A DNA stretch of 64,000 bases, from positions 24,933,879 to 24,997,878 of the forward strand of contig JARZZO010000003.1 of NCBI GenBank assembly GCA_030544215.1, written 5' to 3'. Source of the stretch: Zantedeschia hybrid cultivar (taxonomy: Eukaryota > Streptophyta > Magnoliopsida > Alismatales > Araceae). How positions within the stretch are numbered: the first letter of the stretch is position 1; the number at the start of each line of letters is the position of its first letter. This document shows positions 33,259-45,433 of this stretch, one piece after another. The position numbers and the translations under genes are program-made. The notes beneath the pieces are model-generated. The model was given only the letters and a program-made list of their open reading frames with translations. It was not told the DNA's origin and ran no database searches.

Positions 33259-36200
33259 GCTATTGCTTCTACATCCACATTGGATTGCGATGGAGCAGTA
33301 TTGCAGCAAGTATTAGTCTTTAAGCTAAGCTTTCTCCCGTTTACTAATCTATTCATAATTTATAGCTCTCAAATAGAGGTCAAATTCTGAAAAGCGTAAA
33401 TGATAATCCAACTAATGGGCCACCAATTAGAATTATATATTAACGCTTATCCCTAATATGCAGTCTTGTTGTCGTTCGATTTTATTTTATTTTGCAAAGA
33501 TACTTCGATCCTTCCTCACTCGCGTTTGTTTTAGGCTAACCGCAACATTCTCTCTCTTTTTAGCATAAGTAGTATGCAAGATAACCATTTCATTCCTTAA
33601 CCGCAACTAAATTACATAGTAAGACCGTAAACGGGGAGGATATTGAAATAGAAAGACTAAGTTTCGTTTTCAATTCAATAGCGAAATCATATTTCTGATT
33701 CTAATTCCTATAGAATTGAAGAGTAATTTTCCATTTTTCATTTTGTTTTTGGTTCCGATATTAAAAGTCAAAATAGTTTTCAAAAAATTATTTAAAACAA
33801 TTTTGCACATCGTGAATACTCATCCTCTTCACTGTATGCATCTAAGTAAACTTTTTAGATAGAATAGATCCCATGCCTAATAACATTTATATGTTATAAC
33901 TATTAATTTTAATTTTAATTTTAATATTTAACAAAACTAAAAATAAAGATAGGATATGTAAATACAAAATAACAGCTCTGATTTTGATTCTTATAATTTA
34001 TCAGAAAATTTCAATCCATATTCTAATAGTTACCAGATAGTCTTTGCTATCTGAATCTTTTTTTATAAAATATATCATAAAAAATCAGATAATCAAATTT
34101 CAGTTTACCGCGCTACCGCATAGTTATCACTACGTCAATTATTATTGTAAAAAAAATGCGAGCGTTATATTCTTCCATTCCCTCTCCTTTTTACTGCCCC
34201 GCATGTAAAATTTATCAAACAAACACATGTAAAAGAGCTGTTCAAAATTTGGCTCATTTTTTTAACTTTCATAGAAAAAACAATCGAAAGGAATCCTTTT
34301 AAAAATTTGAACCCGACGGTGCCGTGCGTGTATTCCCGCGGAAACGGCGGAAAACGACAAAATGACGTTTCATGGTGGAGCAAAAGCAAGATCAGCAAGC
34401 ACACACAACCGTATTGGAAGCCAGCTGGCCACGCGTAACCGCACACAGTACGATCTCCCCGAAACCCCGCTTCTCTCTCTGCTCTGCGTTTAGCCACTCT
34501 CATTCTCCTGCGCCGCACGCCCCGCCGAGTACCGTGGCACGCTTTCAGCTCATCAACCCACGAGTTTAGACTAACCAGAAAGTGCCACGATACATGCGCG
34601 TACGCCCAAGGGTGCAGCCCGTATCTCTCCTCTTTTTGTTTCCTTCTTCGTGCAGCCCGGCCCAGCTTTCCCTCTTTTTCCAACCTCCCCACCTCTGTTT
34701 CCGTTTTTTCTGTTTGTGCTTCCTCAGAGCGCCACCGCACCTCCACGCATGCATCACGCTCCCCGCTACGCTCACCTCCATTCGGCACAACCTGCTCCCA
34801 CCTCCTCCTAACGTGAGGCAGAGTCGTCCCACCGGGGCGCCAGGGGAAACGACAAGGGAAGGTGACCGCACCGCACCGGAGCAAAACAGATAAGTGTTGA
34901 CTCCAACGGCCCCACGGCGGCGACGAGGAGGGCATCCGTACGCGAGGGGCACGCGGACCCCACCGGTAGGAAGCGGTTAGCGCGAAAGGGACTCGTGACC
35001 GGGAAGGACACAAGTATCAGTTACGGCCGGGATGGAAAAAGAGAACAAAGGAAACAAAAAAAAAGGGAAACAAAACCAATATCGAATCTGGAAGCATCCA
35101 CGTCCGTTACGAAAACTACCCCCGCCCGATAAAATCTCCTCCTTCTCGCGAGTTACTGACATATCCATTATCGTTAATTAAAGCGTGCGGAAAGGAAACC
35201 ATCGAAGGGGCGCCATGCGGCTGGTGTTCGGTGGCCGGTACGGTGTACGAGCCGCAGCAACAACAAAGAGGGCTCTACGGAACGGAGGACGGACGCGAAC
35301 GTTATGCTTATCTCTTCTTTCCTTGTATACTCGTGGCCCAATCTAATGATAATATTATTATTATTTAAAACTAAAGCCTTATACTGTTGGAGAAATAATA
35401 AATAAATGCACGTCGGAAGGTGCGAGAACAATCAGGGGCATATCTTGAATAGTATATGCATGCATTCAGAGACTCGAGCATATGCATGTGAATGAATCGT
35501 ATTCAAGTGTGGGAAGGAAGGGAGGAGGAAGGTCGGTATATGAATAGAATAGCAGCTACATTAATAATAAGCATGGAAGAGGCAGAGGATGGAGGGTACG
35601 GACTGGTGCAGTGACCGACTGGTGCCGGTCAAAGGAAGAAGAGAGGCCCCTTACAGGCTGGCGGAGGCTGACAGGATGGCACTAAATGATCCGACCTCCG
35701 ATTCGGCGACCGGGCTTGTCGCTTCCTCACCGCCGACTCCGACCCCTACCTGCCCCGCTTCGCGAAACCAACAAAAAAAGAAAAAAAAAAACGAACACAA
35801 CCCGTCCCCGGCGGTCTTTTCTTTTGGTCTTTCCCTACTTTGCCCTCGGCACCACACGGTCGGTCGACGCCTCTCGCCCTTTTTTCTCTTCTTCTTCTCC
35901 AGCAGCGCGAGTTAATCTGTTGGTGGGGCTCTTCTCTTCTCGTGTCGGCCGAGGCGCCGATCGGGGCGACCACTTAACGCATTTCTTGTTGGTTTGAAAA
36001 AGAAGGGAAAGTTGGTTTTTATATTTGCGCACGGGAGTGCAGTCCAGGCTGGCTCGGTCAAAATCCCGTCGCTTTCCGGGGCGTCCCCGTCCAGTCCGCT
36101 CCTAAATCTCAATATTTAATAGCGATATGGTTAAGATAATCGGTGGTGATCTTTGTCAGCAGGAGGAGGGGCGGGATTAATTGATTAGGCGTTCCGAGTC

Positions 36201-36913
36201 CGTTGCGGAGGGTGGGAGGGGGATTACGTATCCGGATTCCCGTAATCCCGTCCACATCGAGGGGGAGGAGGAGATCTTTTGTTTAACGGCTCGCGGATCT
36301 TGCTGTTGCCGCCATGCCTGCCGGTGTGCAGGACTGGGTCCGCCAGCTAAGCAGCCAACCCACCGGACGCAACTCAAGTTAAACAAGGCGCCACATTCCG
36401 TGTTCCGCTCCGATCACGAAAAGCGAAGCCCGAAACCCCACCACGGAAACCATCCAACGGTCCTAAAGGCTCGCCCACGCCTCCACTGGGCAAAAATTAG
36501 ACACTTTCTCGAAAACTGGCGGTTGCAACTTTGATAGGTTTGGGCTCGACGAGTAGACTCCCCCGTGTGCTATTATATTCATAGGTTTCTCTGCGCCGCG
36601 GCATGATGCGCCAACGCCAATGAACGCAGTAGCCGTCGTGGCATAGCACCCGTTGGTTGATCGGGCGCAGTGCGCCGGACCGGCGGGGGGGTTGCCAGGC
36701 TCCAGTGGTTATTAAAGAAAGCGTTGGGGCCTGGGGGGAGTCCACACGACTGGGCGCGCTGCGTGGGGGGAAGAGGGAAGGGGATGAGATTGATGGAGAT
36801 CGGGGAGTAGAGGCGCGACGCGTGTCGCGTTGACAGCTGTATCCAAGCAACCACCCGACCGGTCGCCCCAACCGGCTCTTTCCGGTGGCGACCGCCCCCG
36901 GCTCCATGCTTGC
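33259..36913. other. Gene-proximal intergenic DNA upstream of the MYB gene
   Basis: 33259-34150 is AT-rich with no gene. 34150-36913 is more GC-rich, with pyrimidine-rich tracts (for example 35895-35940) and short ORFs on both strands that show no domain and overlap each other; I do not annotate them. Distal promoter elements of the MYB gene may lie here. No retrotransposon sequence was recognised. Confidence 0.5.
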
Positions 36914-36920
36914 TATATAA
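36914..36920 (+). promoter_or_regulatory. TATA box of the MYB gene
   Basis: TATATAA lies about 204 bp before the start ATG. A transcript starting 25-35 bp downstream would have a leader of about 175 nt. No ATG lies between the box and 37124, so the first ATG is the coding start. Confidence 0.7.
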
Positions 36921-37123
36921 CTTGCCTACATCGGTTCTTCCCAACTCGTTCCTCTCTTCTTCTTTCCATCCAACCTCGCGACCTTCTACCGCAGCCGAGC
37001 GAAGAAAAAAAACCACCTAGGCTGATAGAAGAAGAACAAGCTATAGTCTCGACCTGTCTAGGGTTTGGGTTGTGTTGGGATCGGTCGAAGAAGAAGATCT
37101 TAATCGTGATCATCAGATCTGGC

Positions 37124-38242
37124 ATGGCGGCGGGGGGCGGGAGCGCGGCGACATGCTCGTCGGGGCGCAAGGAGGCGGCGGTGGATAGGATAAAGGGGCC
37201 ATGGAGCCCGGAGGAGGACGAGGCGCTGCGGAGGCTGGTGCAGAAGCACGGGGCGCGCAACTGGTCGCTCATAAGCAAGTCGATACCGGGGAGGTCGGGG
37301 AAGTCGTGCCGGCTACGGTGGTGCAACCAGCTGTCGCCGCAGGTGGAGCACCGACCCTTCACCCCCGAGGAGGACGAGAGGATCCTGCGCGCCCACGCCA
37401 AGTTCGGCAACAAGTGGGCCACCATCGCCCGCCTCCTCTCCGGCCGCACCGACAACGCCATCAAGAACCACTGGAACTCCACCCTCAAGCGCAAGTTCTG
37501 CGCCGCCGCCGTCGCCCCCGCACCAACCTTCTCCGATGACGACGACGACGATGACGAGGGCGCCGGCGGTGGGGAGCCGCCGCTGAAGCGGACGGCGAGC
37601 GGGGGGCCTACGCTGTCGGGGCTGTGCCTGAGCCCCGGGAGCCCCTCCGGGTCGGACATCAGCGACCCCAGCCACCACTCCTCGCCGCCGGCCACGGCGG
37701 CGTCCCACGTCTACCGCCCCGTGCCGAGGGCCGGCGCGATCGTCGCGCCTCCACCGATGGATCTGTCGCCGTCGATCAACACCGGCGGGAGCCTCGCCAA
37801 CGAAGAGGATCCGTCCACGTCGCTCACGCTCTCCCTCTCCCTTCCCGGCTCGGATCCCCGCGACGCCCCCGCATCAGCCCGGCTTCAGCATCAAGAGCAG
37901 CCGCACCACCCCTTCATGGCGAAACCACAGCCGCCGCCGCCGGTCCTCCACCACCCTGTACAGCAGCAGCAGGCGCCCCCGTCTCAGGGGCTCTACATGG
38001 ACGGCGGCTCCATGGATGCGGTGGCGGCGCCGCTGCTGCAACAGCAGCAGCAGCGGCTCCCGTTCAGCGCGGACTTCCTGGCAGTGATGCAGGAGATGAT
38101 AAGGAAGGAGGTGCGGAGCTACATGTTAGGATTGGAGCAGAGCGGGGCCATGTTCCTGCAGCAGCAACAGCAGCAGCATGTGGTGGTGGACGGCTTCCGG
38201 AATGGCGCCGCCGGCCGCATCGGGATCAGCAAGCTGGAGTAG
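37124..38242 (+). CDS. R2R3-MYB transcription factor, subgroup 22 (MYB44/70/73/77-like)
   Basis: A nuclear DNA-binding protein of 372 residues, intronless, as is usual for this subgroup. ATG 37124 has G at +4 and precedes the MYB region directly. R2 is at about 23-73 (Trp 27, 47, 66) and R3 at about 76-124 (Phe 79, Trp 98, 117), the plant pattern. LKRKF at 121-125 may be a nuclear signal. Subgroup motifs follow: LCLSPGSPSGSDISDPSH at 167-184 and FLAVMQEMIRKEVRSYM at 318-334. LTLSLSL at 234-240 fits an EAR repression motif. There is an Asp run at 138-144 and Gln runs near the C-terminus. Relatives act in ABA, stress and auxin responses; the role of this one is inferred. Codons are strongly GC-biased. 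It is the only intact gene seen. Confidence 0.95.
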   Translation: MAAGGGSAATCSSGRKEAAVDRIKGPWSPEEDEALRRLVQKHGARNWSLISKSIPGRSGKSCRLRWCNQLSPQVEHRPFTPEEDERILRAHAKFGNKWATIARLLSGRTDNAIKNHWNSTLKRKFCAAAVAPAPTFSDDDDDDDEGAGGGEPPLKRTASGGPTLSGLCLSPGSPSGSDISDPSHHSSPPATAASHVYRPVPRAGAIVAPPPMDLSPSINTGGSLANEEDPSTSLTLSLSLPGSDPRDAPASARLQHQEQPHHPFMAKPQPPPPVLHHPVQQQQAPPSQGLYMDGGSMDAVAAPLLQQQQQRLPFSADFLAVMQEMIRKEVRSYMLGLEQSGAMFLQQQQQQHVVVDGFRNGAAGRIGISKLE

Positions 38243-38526
38243 TGGTAGTGGTAGTGTCCTCGTCGCCCGCGTCTCCGCGTCACGTCGCTCTCTAGAAATG
38301 GATGGAAGCGAAGCGAAGGCCAGAGAGGAGGAGAAAAGAAAAAGGGTTGCTCTTTGTCTAGTTTTTTCTGGTTGGGTTTTGAGGTTTTTGTTTTGTTCTC
38401 CGCTCTTTCTCTCTCTTCTTGTTTCAAAACTTGTTTCTTCTTTCTTTCTCTAGAAATTCTATGTTTATTTTGGTGGGGCGGACAAAGGGCGTGCCTGGTT
38501 CTCTCTGCAAAATAGAGTATGGGGCA

Positions 38527-38532
38527 AATAAA
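38527..38532 (+). terminator. Candidate polyadenylation signal of the MYB gene
   Basis: AATAAA lies 285 bp after the stop codon, in a T-rich 3' region. Plant signals are loose, so cleavage may also occur elsewhere up to about 38700. Confidence 0.5.
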
Positions 38533-39109
38533 AGGGCTTTTGTGGGTTCTGTACAGAGGCAGAAACTTTTAAAGAGAAAGATGAAAGAAAAAAAAATGCC
38601 AAAACCAAGTTCCTTTTTAAATTTTCTATATATTTTGAAGGAAAATGTCTCTTCTGCAGTGGATTCACTCGTCAAATTGAAGGTAGAACCTTTTTCTTTT
38701 TCTTTTTCTTTTTTTCCCCTCTTTATTCTTGTTGTTCATCACAAGCTGCCAGCTGGACGAAAGCGGTGATGTTTTGGGTCTGGATTAATTTGATGGTGGG
38801 CTGTTCCTGTTGATAGAGGGGATGGTCTGTCCTATCACCAACAGGGAGGGGGGTTGGATCGGTGATGGCAACTTTCGTGTGGAACGATGGCGTTTCTATT
38901 GCGGGGCTCACAAGAAGACAAGAAAGCCTCGTATATATGTGCATAAAAGGTTAACACAACTTGCAGCTGTTAACAACCAAGAAGAGGGTCGGTCCTGATG
39001 CTGAAGGAGTAAAGTGAGATGAGATGAGATCACTTTAAGAGTTGTGTGGAAACAAAGGGTGGGTACCCGCGCGCGTTGTGTGCGAGCAAGGGTCTTCCCG
39101 TGAAATATC

Positions 39110-39231
39110 GCTTTTTTTTAGCGGAAAAATTTATATGTTTGGACGGATATTTAGTTTAGTGTATAGGCGGATTCGAACTCAACTTCTCGAATTGGATATT
39201 TAGTCTTGTAACCATCGAGTCAGTTCGACCA
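39110..39231 (-). mobile_element. Probable tRNA-derived SINE
   Basis: On the minus strand, TGACTCGATGGT (39222-39211) resembles a Pol III A box and GAGTTCGAATCC (39180-39169) matches the B-box consensus. Their spacing, about 30 bp, fits a tRNA-like promoter. A body of about 50 bp and an A run (39120-39112) follow. The head does not fold as a real tRNA. No clear TSD was seen, so the ends are approximate. Confidence 0.6.
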
Positions 39232-40436
39232 AAAAAAAGAAATAAAGGGTGGGTAATCGCTTCCTCCCCGTTTACGAGACGAATCAAATTCCTCGTGGTG
39301 TTTTGTAATCTTTATGGTCCTGAGTGGTGGTTAGTCTTCGTTGTCGTTATCGCCGGGGTGGGGTTGTTTTCGGTTTGGGAAGGGGACAGATCCAGTTCAC
39401 TTGCTGACGACGACGACGACAGCGCAGTGGCGAAAGCTGCCCCCACATCCATCCCACAGGGATAAGATTAACAGAATCCTTTGTCTATATGCTTGTACAA
39501 TCTTTTATTTACTGCTTTCCCTCTCGAAAAGTCTTCAGCATTTGCATCTATTCATATCCCTCTCAATTCAACCGTGGGTTGCATTGCCTTATTCGGCCTC
39601 CGGCAACACCCTGACACTTGACTATAATAATAATATTTTGTAAGGGCTTTAAGTTCAAAACTTGTGGGAAAAATTCTGGGGAAGAATAAACAACTTCGGA
39701 CGGTGTGACTTACCTGGTGGGGTCTATTGGAATAAGATATTTTCTTATTTTTGCCAATTGGCAAAGGCATGAATTGTGAAGGAAAAATTTTGAGTTGATA
39801 TGATGACAGATGTTAAGACTGTCATCAAAGAGTTAATCATAAGTTGTGACAATATCTATCCGACCATCTTTTGGTGGACGCTACTTGAGAAAAATGACAT
39901 CTTAACTCAAGTATAGAGTCGAAGTATAAGTCGTTGGAGAGATGTCTTAAAAATAAAGATTTTAAGACAAAGTCAGCCGGATCAAGAATAACTGGCGTCA
40001 TTCATAGAGGTGATTACTTACAGTAATAGGATTTATCATTTAACAGAATGAGTGATCTAGGAAGTATATTGCCCGCGAGGTTAAGGCAAACTAGATGAAC
40101 TGGACAAGATCTGCAGCAGCCTGGTATGATCATCGTGTATCCTTAAATTTTAAACGAAAGAAAGTTTTACAAAACCAATGTACGATCTATCTTATTGAAC
40201 AGGTGATACTGATAAGAAGAATATAACCCAAACGTGTATACAGTGGAAATCAAAACGTACGTACAAAAAGAATAACAAACATATAACGTTTGGCAGGACA
40301 TGTTTGAAGACTTACGAGTAGTAGCTCTAATTGTCAAGTTGAGGAAAAGCAAACTTAAGAGTAATTGGTGTTTCATGGACACGACACAAGTTAAAGATGT
40401 GCGACCAGCACCCAATAATTAGAACAAGATTCTAAT
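39232..40436. other. Unassigned intergenic DNA
   Basis: No supportable gene or element is seen. Its right edge is the proposed start of a Tat-type LTR. Confidence 0.4.
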
Positions 40437-41055
40437 GTTGAACATGGTAACACTGAGGGAAAGCGAAGAATGCAGTAATCTGTTCATGTGGAAAGTGAGA
40501 AGGTCAGATTCGATTCAAAGCCCATTTACTAAGTGAGCCAACCCGTCAGGAAGCACCCAAGATGCCTTTGGAATTCACTAGCCCCCTCCAAGGCGTTATG
40601 AGCATATTCCCGCCAGAAGCTCATTTGAATCCGTTATGGACTCCGGGAGGCTCGAGACGATCCACTCCTCTTAGGAAAGTCCTTTCCTAATCCCTCTCCG
40701 ATCCTCTAATGAAGGAAATCTGCACTTATTAAGGAAGTCGAAATCTTCGGAATCCCGTCCAGTCTGAGATCAGGATCAAGCTTACCCCATTACGTCTTGC
40801 CTTCGGACTCTCGAACCTTTCCTATAAGGATGATCCTCCAGTAACCTCAGAAAGTACGTTCAGAGCAATCCATAAACCTTCGGCAACTATTCGTCATATT
40901 CGGTCCTAACTTAGGCATCGAAGGGGGCTCCCCGAGATCAGAACTGGGGTCGCCTCGGACCTAGTGTCTTTCTTGCAGAAAGTGGCAAAGAGACTTTTGT
41001 GGTGCGGGAAGATTCTGGCCGTGCGATCAAGATCGGACGAATCCGTGACCCAACA
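40437..41055 (+). repeat. Tat-type 5' LTR
   Basis: It ends CCCAACA at 41055, next to a PBS-like region. The start TGTTGAAC at 40437 is the best TG candidate but was not confirmed by a second LTR. It is related to 29361-30032. Confidence 0.55.
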
Positions 41056-41059
41056 TTTT

Positions 41060-41075
41060 CTAGCGCCGTATGTGG
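41060..41075 (+). other. Tat-type primer-binding region
   Basis: CTAGCGCCGTATGTGG follows the LTR end and resembles the TGGCGCCGT-type PBS of plant Tat elements. The matching tRNA was not checked. Confidence 0.55.
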
Positions 41076-41092
41076 GAAACCAACAAAAGGTC

Positions 41093-42735
41093 ATGGCAAG
41101 AAGAAACAACAACCGCTCACAGTATGATATTCCGGCCGATCTTCCAGCCCCACCGGCCGATATTCAATCACTCTATCCGCTTGCAGCCCCCCTCGCTATC
41201 CCTCCATCAGATCAAGCTCCGGTTACACAAGCCAACGTGCCCATGGCTCTCGGCAGAGGTCCTAATGCAATGAGACATCCGGCCCCACCGGTGGACCTCC
41301 CGCAAGAGGAACTCCCGTCTGTGATAACATTGCTACGAGGCTTACAAGAGAGACTTGATCAGGTGGAAGGCTATCGGGCGGGAGGCCCCAAGCCGACCAA
41401 CCCGCAATAAGGTCTCCAACCAGTAACCTCGCTGGGTTCCCAGGTTTCGCTAGGACCCGAGGGCCCCCGAGATTGATAGCCTGAGAACCATCAATTAACC
41501 CGACAGATGAGCCGGGGGCAGTCTCGGCGGCAATCGAAAAAAGATAGGCATCAACGTTGTCGATCTTTAGCCTCCAATAGTTCTACCTTGACGTCTTCGA
41601 AGTGTCACACCCGTCATGCACGGGGGAGAGGTGTTTCCCCAGGGTATTCTTCGGATCGATCCTCGAGGACCTCTTCTTCCTGAGACCAGCAAGGCTCCCG
41701 AGAGGGTCGCCACCACTCCAGGCGACACCCCGGCAATGATCGCGTGCAAAGGCTGGAGAAACATGTAGAGCGACTACTCCGGCATGACCGGGACACCAAA
41801 ATCGACGACAGAGACGGTGCTCGGTCATGCTTCATCTGGCGTGTGCTGAAGGCACCACTACCACACTGCTTAGGATGCCATCGCTAAAAAGATATGACGG
41901 AACTCGTGATCCTAATGACCACTTGCAGTCCTAAAAGAGCACCTTTGACTTGTTAGACGCGTCCGACGCCATCTAGTGTCGCGTCTTCCCCACGACACTA
42001 GAAGGACTTGTCTAGCGTTGATTCGTACAATTAAAGCCCCACTATATTGATAGCTTTTCCGAACTAAGAAGAGCCTTTAGAAGCAACTTCACGGCAAGCC
42101 GGCACACGCCGGCTACGACCGCAACATTGTCCTCCATGAGGCAGGAAAGGGATGAGAGCCTATGCAAATTATGGACCTGCTTTCACCAGGCCATAATGAA
42201 AATCCCAAATCTAGACGTTCTGAATGCCGTGCAATACTTCATTGTCGGAATTCGGGACCAACAAGTTCGTTTTGAGCTGAGCAAGCAATTACCTATAGAC
42301 CTCCCCGACCTGGTTTGGAGGATAAACTAATGCATTAATAGCGAAGAGCTCTTGCGGGCGTACCACCAACGGCCAACCAAGTCCAGCGAGGGTCGACGTA
42401 ACAAGAGTTGGGAGCCGGCTAGGGGTTAGAAAAGGTTCGATCGGAGTATCGAAGACTGACCCTTGAAGAGTCCACGATGAGAAAATCCGGATAACCGGCG
42501 AGAACGCCCCGAGTTTCGAAGAGGGGAAAATTACATCCCTCTCAATATGCCGATCGACCGAATCCTCCAGAAGATCAAGAATGAAGGCTACCTCAGATGG
42601 CCAAAGAAGATCAAGCCTTCCCCAGGAGCGGAGCAGACCGGGAAGTTTTGTGCCTACCATTATAAGTATGGGCACGACACCTCAGAATGCTACAATCTCA
42701 AGAGAGAGATTGAAAACCTCATAGAGGTCATTTAA
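41093..42735 (+). pseudogene. Tat-type gag, broken
   Basis: ATG 41093 starts MARRNNNRSQYDIPADLP and is open to the stop near 41410. Beyond it, decayed sequence in shifting frames leads to SSMRQERDESLCKLW, IPNLDVLNAVQYFIVGIRDQ (42127-42330) and a knuckle region, CAYHYKYGHDTSEC, near 42648. In that knuckle the usual second zinc ligand is replaced. Many stops are present, so no protein is expected. Confidence 0.78.
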
Positions 42736-43131
42736 AGAGGTACATTGCCGACCCAAAGATTGACTGGCAACGTCGGGAGCAGACTCCCCCCGCGGGCGAG
42801 CACGCTCAGCCATCCCAGGCTAAACGGGTAATTCATGTCATCTATGGCGGATCGGCCAGCGGAAGAGACAACAACAAAAGAAGAAGGAACTACGCCTCTG
42901 AAACTCAGAGGACAGCTCGAGAAGTAGCCTCAACCTGCCACCAACCCCTGACCCGAGAACCGATCACCTTCACTGAGGCTGACCTGGAAGGATTAGTGCT
43001 ACCCCACAACAACACCCTGGTGATAAAGCCAAAGATCGCAGACCTTAAGGTAAAGAGAGTGTTTGTCGACAACAGCAGCTCTTTTGACATTATATTCCTT
43101 GATTCTTTTAAGCAAATGGATCCAGATATGA
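42736..43131 (+). pseudogene. Tat-type gag/protease linker and start of protease
   Basis: In the frame covering 42833-43131 it reads VIHVIYGGSASGRDNNKRR, then EPITFTEADLEGLVLPHNN and VKRVFVDNSSSFDIIFLDSF. The last is the protease active-site segment with the usual DGGSS as DNSSS, so the catalytic motif is altered. It is cut at 43131 and resumes at 52134. Confidence 0.75.
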
Positions 43132-43653
43132 TGTAAGAATTGAGGTTTCGGATCTGGTTATCGGGTCGGTTTCGATGTCGGACCCCTTGGTTTGGGCCCT
43201 TGTGGCTCGACGCGGTTCAAACAACGTCCGGTTAAGGGGACACGTTCTAGAATGTACCACGTGGGTGCCACGTGGGCCGGTTTTGGGCCGCGAGAGTACG
43301 ACCCTAGTCTTATCGTCTAAATGGCGTCTTGTATGGTCGACGCCATTCAAATATTTGTCAGTGTACGATCCCGTCTTGTCGTCTGATTGACGTCAGTATT
43401 GGACGACGCATTTTAGAGAGTTTCGGTTGATGCTATGAAGCCCTCCTTCCTTTCCCTCATTCTCTCCATTCTCTTCTCTCTCTTCTTTCCCTCTGAACAC
43501 TCTGCTCCCCCTTCCCCCTTCTCCTTCCTTTCCTCTCTCCATTCCTCCTCTCCCTCCACTCCATTAACCTCCTAACTTCCATCACTACCACCACTATTTC
43601 CTCCGCACTGCATCTCTCTCCGGACGATGGCCGACGTCCCGGTGGAGTAACAG
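43132..43653 (+). repeat. Tekay-type solo LTR (subfamily B), left part
   Basis: It starts TGTAAGAATTGAGG. Target duplication TATGA lies at 43127-43131 and again at 52134-52138. Dyad units occur at 43324-43343 and 43390-43409. It is cut by the gag-only element within the conserved GC-rich block, leaving AACAG at 43649-43653. Confidence 0.87.
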
Positions 43654-45086
43654 TGTAACGACCCGCCATCCTATGACCGGAGACCCGGTCACTAAATGGA
43701 TGTCGGCCCATTAACTGCGGGTTCACACCCGGATCTCACACAACACATCTGGAGGAGTAAGTGCTAAACAAGGCTAAATATAGCAATCTTACGGACTACA
43801 AGGTAAACAAGTGCGCATGAAGGAAGAATAACAATGTCCGTATACAGTCCAACAATAATTACATGTCCAACAATTAAATAAGTACAGGCAGAAGGAAGTA
43901 CAACAACATCGGGGCATACCCCGGAACTAAGACAGCTGCTGGTCCGCACACCAAGAAGACACCACGCTACCGCTCGCCTCGAGGTCCACACCTGAAACCG
44001 CAGGGAGTGAGCCACACCAGAAATGGGCTCAGTAGGGATCATTCGATCCCCTGCCTCCCACTCACACACCCACAAGTGTAACAACAGGAATATATGGCAA
44101 TTAAGTAAAGCAGTAAACATAGTACCCAACTCTGATATAAAACGTACGATAAACAGTGCAGCAAGAACCATTCTAAGCAACCCGAAGAACCCAACACAGA
44201 GCCACGACTCACAGTCAAAGTCCACGAAGCGACTGAACCACTCTGTCGACCGAAGTCAAACGTCGCCTCCCAACACTACCACCACAGCTCACGCCTGTCC
44301 ACCCCTACAGTGTTCCGGGGCACTGTAGGGTGAGGCAGTGAGTCAAACTAGGACTAGCTAGAACCAGTGTACCGCCACTGCCAGCTACGTGTGCACACAA
44401 GCAGTCTAGACTACTGTCCTACCGTCCGTATTGCCTCCACGCTAGGCCTCAGCGCTTCAGGAGGGCCCTGGGGACCGGCGAACCCCCGTCAAGCCGAAGC
44501 TACAAGAACTACCCACAAACCCAAATCTCCCGGGCTGTGTCAGGCCAAAGGGCTAAGGGTACCACTCGTAACCTTGATCAAAGGTCACATCAGGCCCAAT
44601 GGCTAAAGGGTAAACCAACTCCCACCAGTACCACCACCAGCTCCACAGCAAGAAACACGCCGGAAGCTGCCACGACAAACAAGGGAAACTCCGACCCGCT
44701 GAGACCAAACAGCAACCCCTCGGATAGCACACCAGCTTCTCCGGCCCGACGGGCTCAAGGTGGTTCTGCTTCCCTCAGCCAAAGGTAAAACACAACATGT
44801 GCCCCTCCTCACAGACACCATGGCCCTTCTCCCATCAGCCCATGGTGACAAACGGAAACCATAGTCATTCCGAATCCATATTCGTATAAGCACACACACA
44901 CAACATGATTCCATTCGTAAAGTAAACCTCCGTCTCAGCGTACAGTTGAAGCACACACACATAGATGATGAAATCTCATTCATGCAGAAGTCCTCAGTCT
45001 CAGTGTACAACTCAAAGCATGCATTTGAATCATCCTACCGTGAAGCACATGGTGAAAACCAGGTTTACACCTCTCTGTCTTGAATC

Positions 45087-45433
45087 GCGTCGACCGAGGT
45101 CGACACCATTCAAGTCCCTCAGACAGGTTCATTTAACAGTCAGAATATTCCCTGAAACGCGTCGTCATAGGGAGTCGCCTATCTAAAACGCGTCCAGGTC
45201 CACAGACGCCATTTACACCGAAATTCCGGATTTACAGACCCTCACTCGGGGTGATTTTCCTGTCTAAATGGCGTCATGATGTCCCGACGCCCTTCTGAAA
45301 GGCGTCGTCCATCCATGACGTCATTTAGCGCCAGAACCCCTATTTCGCGAAACCTCGAACAGGGAGGTTTCTGCCCTAAAAGGCGTCGTACTGCCCTGAC
45401 GCCCTTCTGAAAGGCGTCGACCAGGCACGACGC
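45087..45433. repeat. GCGTC-N10-GACGC dyads, 7 units
   Basis: There are seven units, several in back-to-back pairs. Spacers include ATGATGTCCC, GTCCATCCAT, GTACTGCCCT and GACCAGGCAC, all 10 nt. The outer arms are clearest here: AAATGGCGTC on the left and GACGCCATTT on the right. Confidence 0.85.

Noticed and set aside
34165..35013. 282-codon minus-strand ORF upstream of the MYB gene
   Set aside because: Arg/Ser/Pro-rich, no recognisable domain, overlapped by ORFs in other frames, and it lies in GC-rich flanking DNA. Chance openness is more likely.
36830..37123. 98-codon N-terminal extension of the MYB frame
   Set aside because: It begins at a TTG, runs across the TATA box and has no MYB-family similarity; ATG 37124 fits the family start.
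39169..39222. tRNA gene
   Set aside because: A and B boxes are present but the cloverleaf arms do not pair; a SINE head is the better reading.
45087..45433. CRISPR-like array of repeats and spacers
   Set aside because: Short dyads with 10-nt spacers in a plant LTR; repeats are palindromic half-sites, there are no cas genes, and the genome is nuclear eukaryotic.
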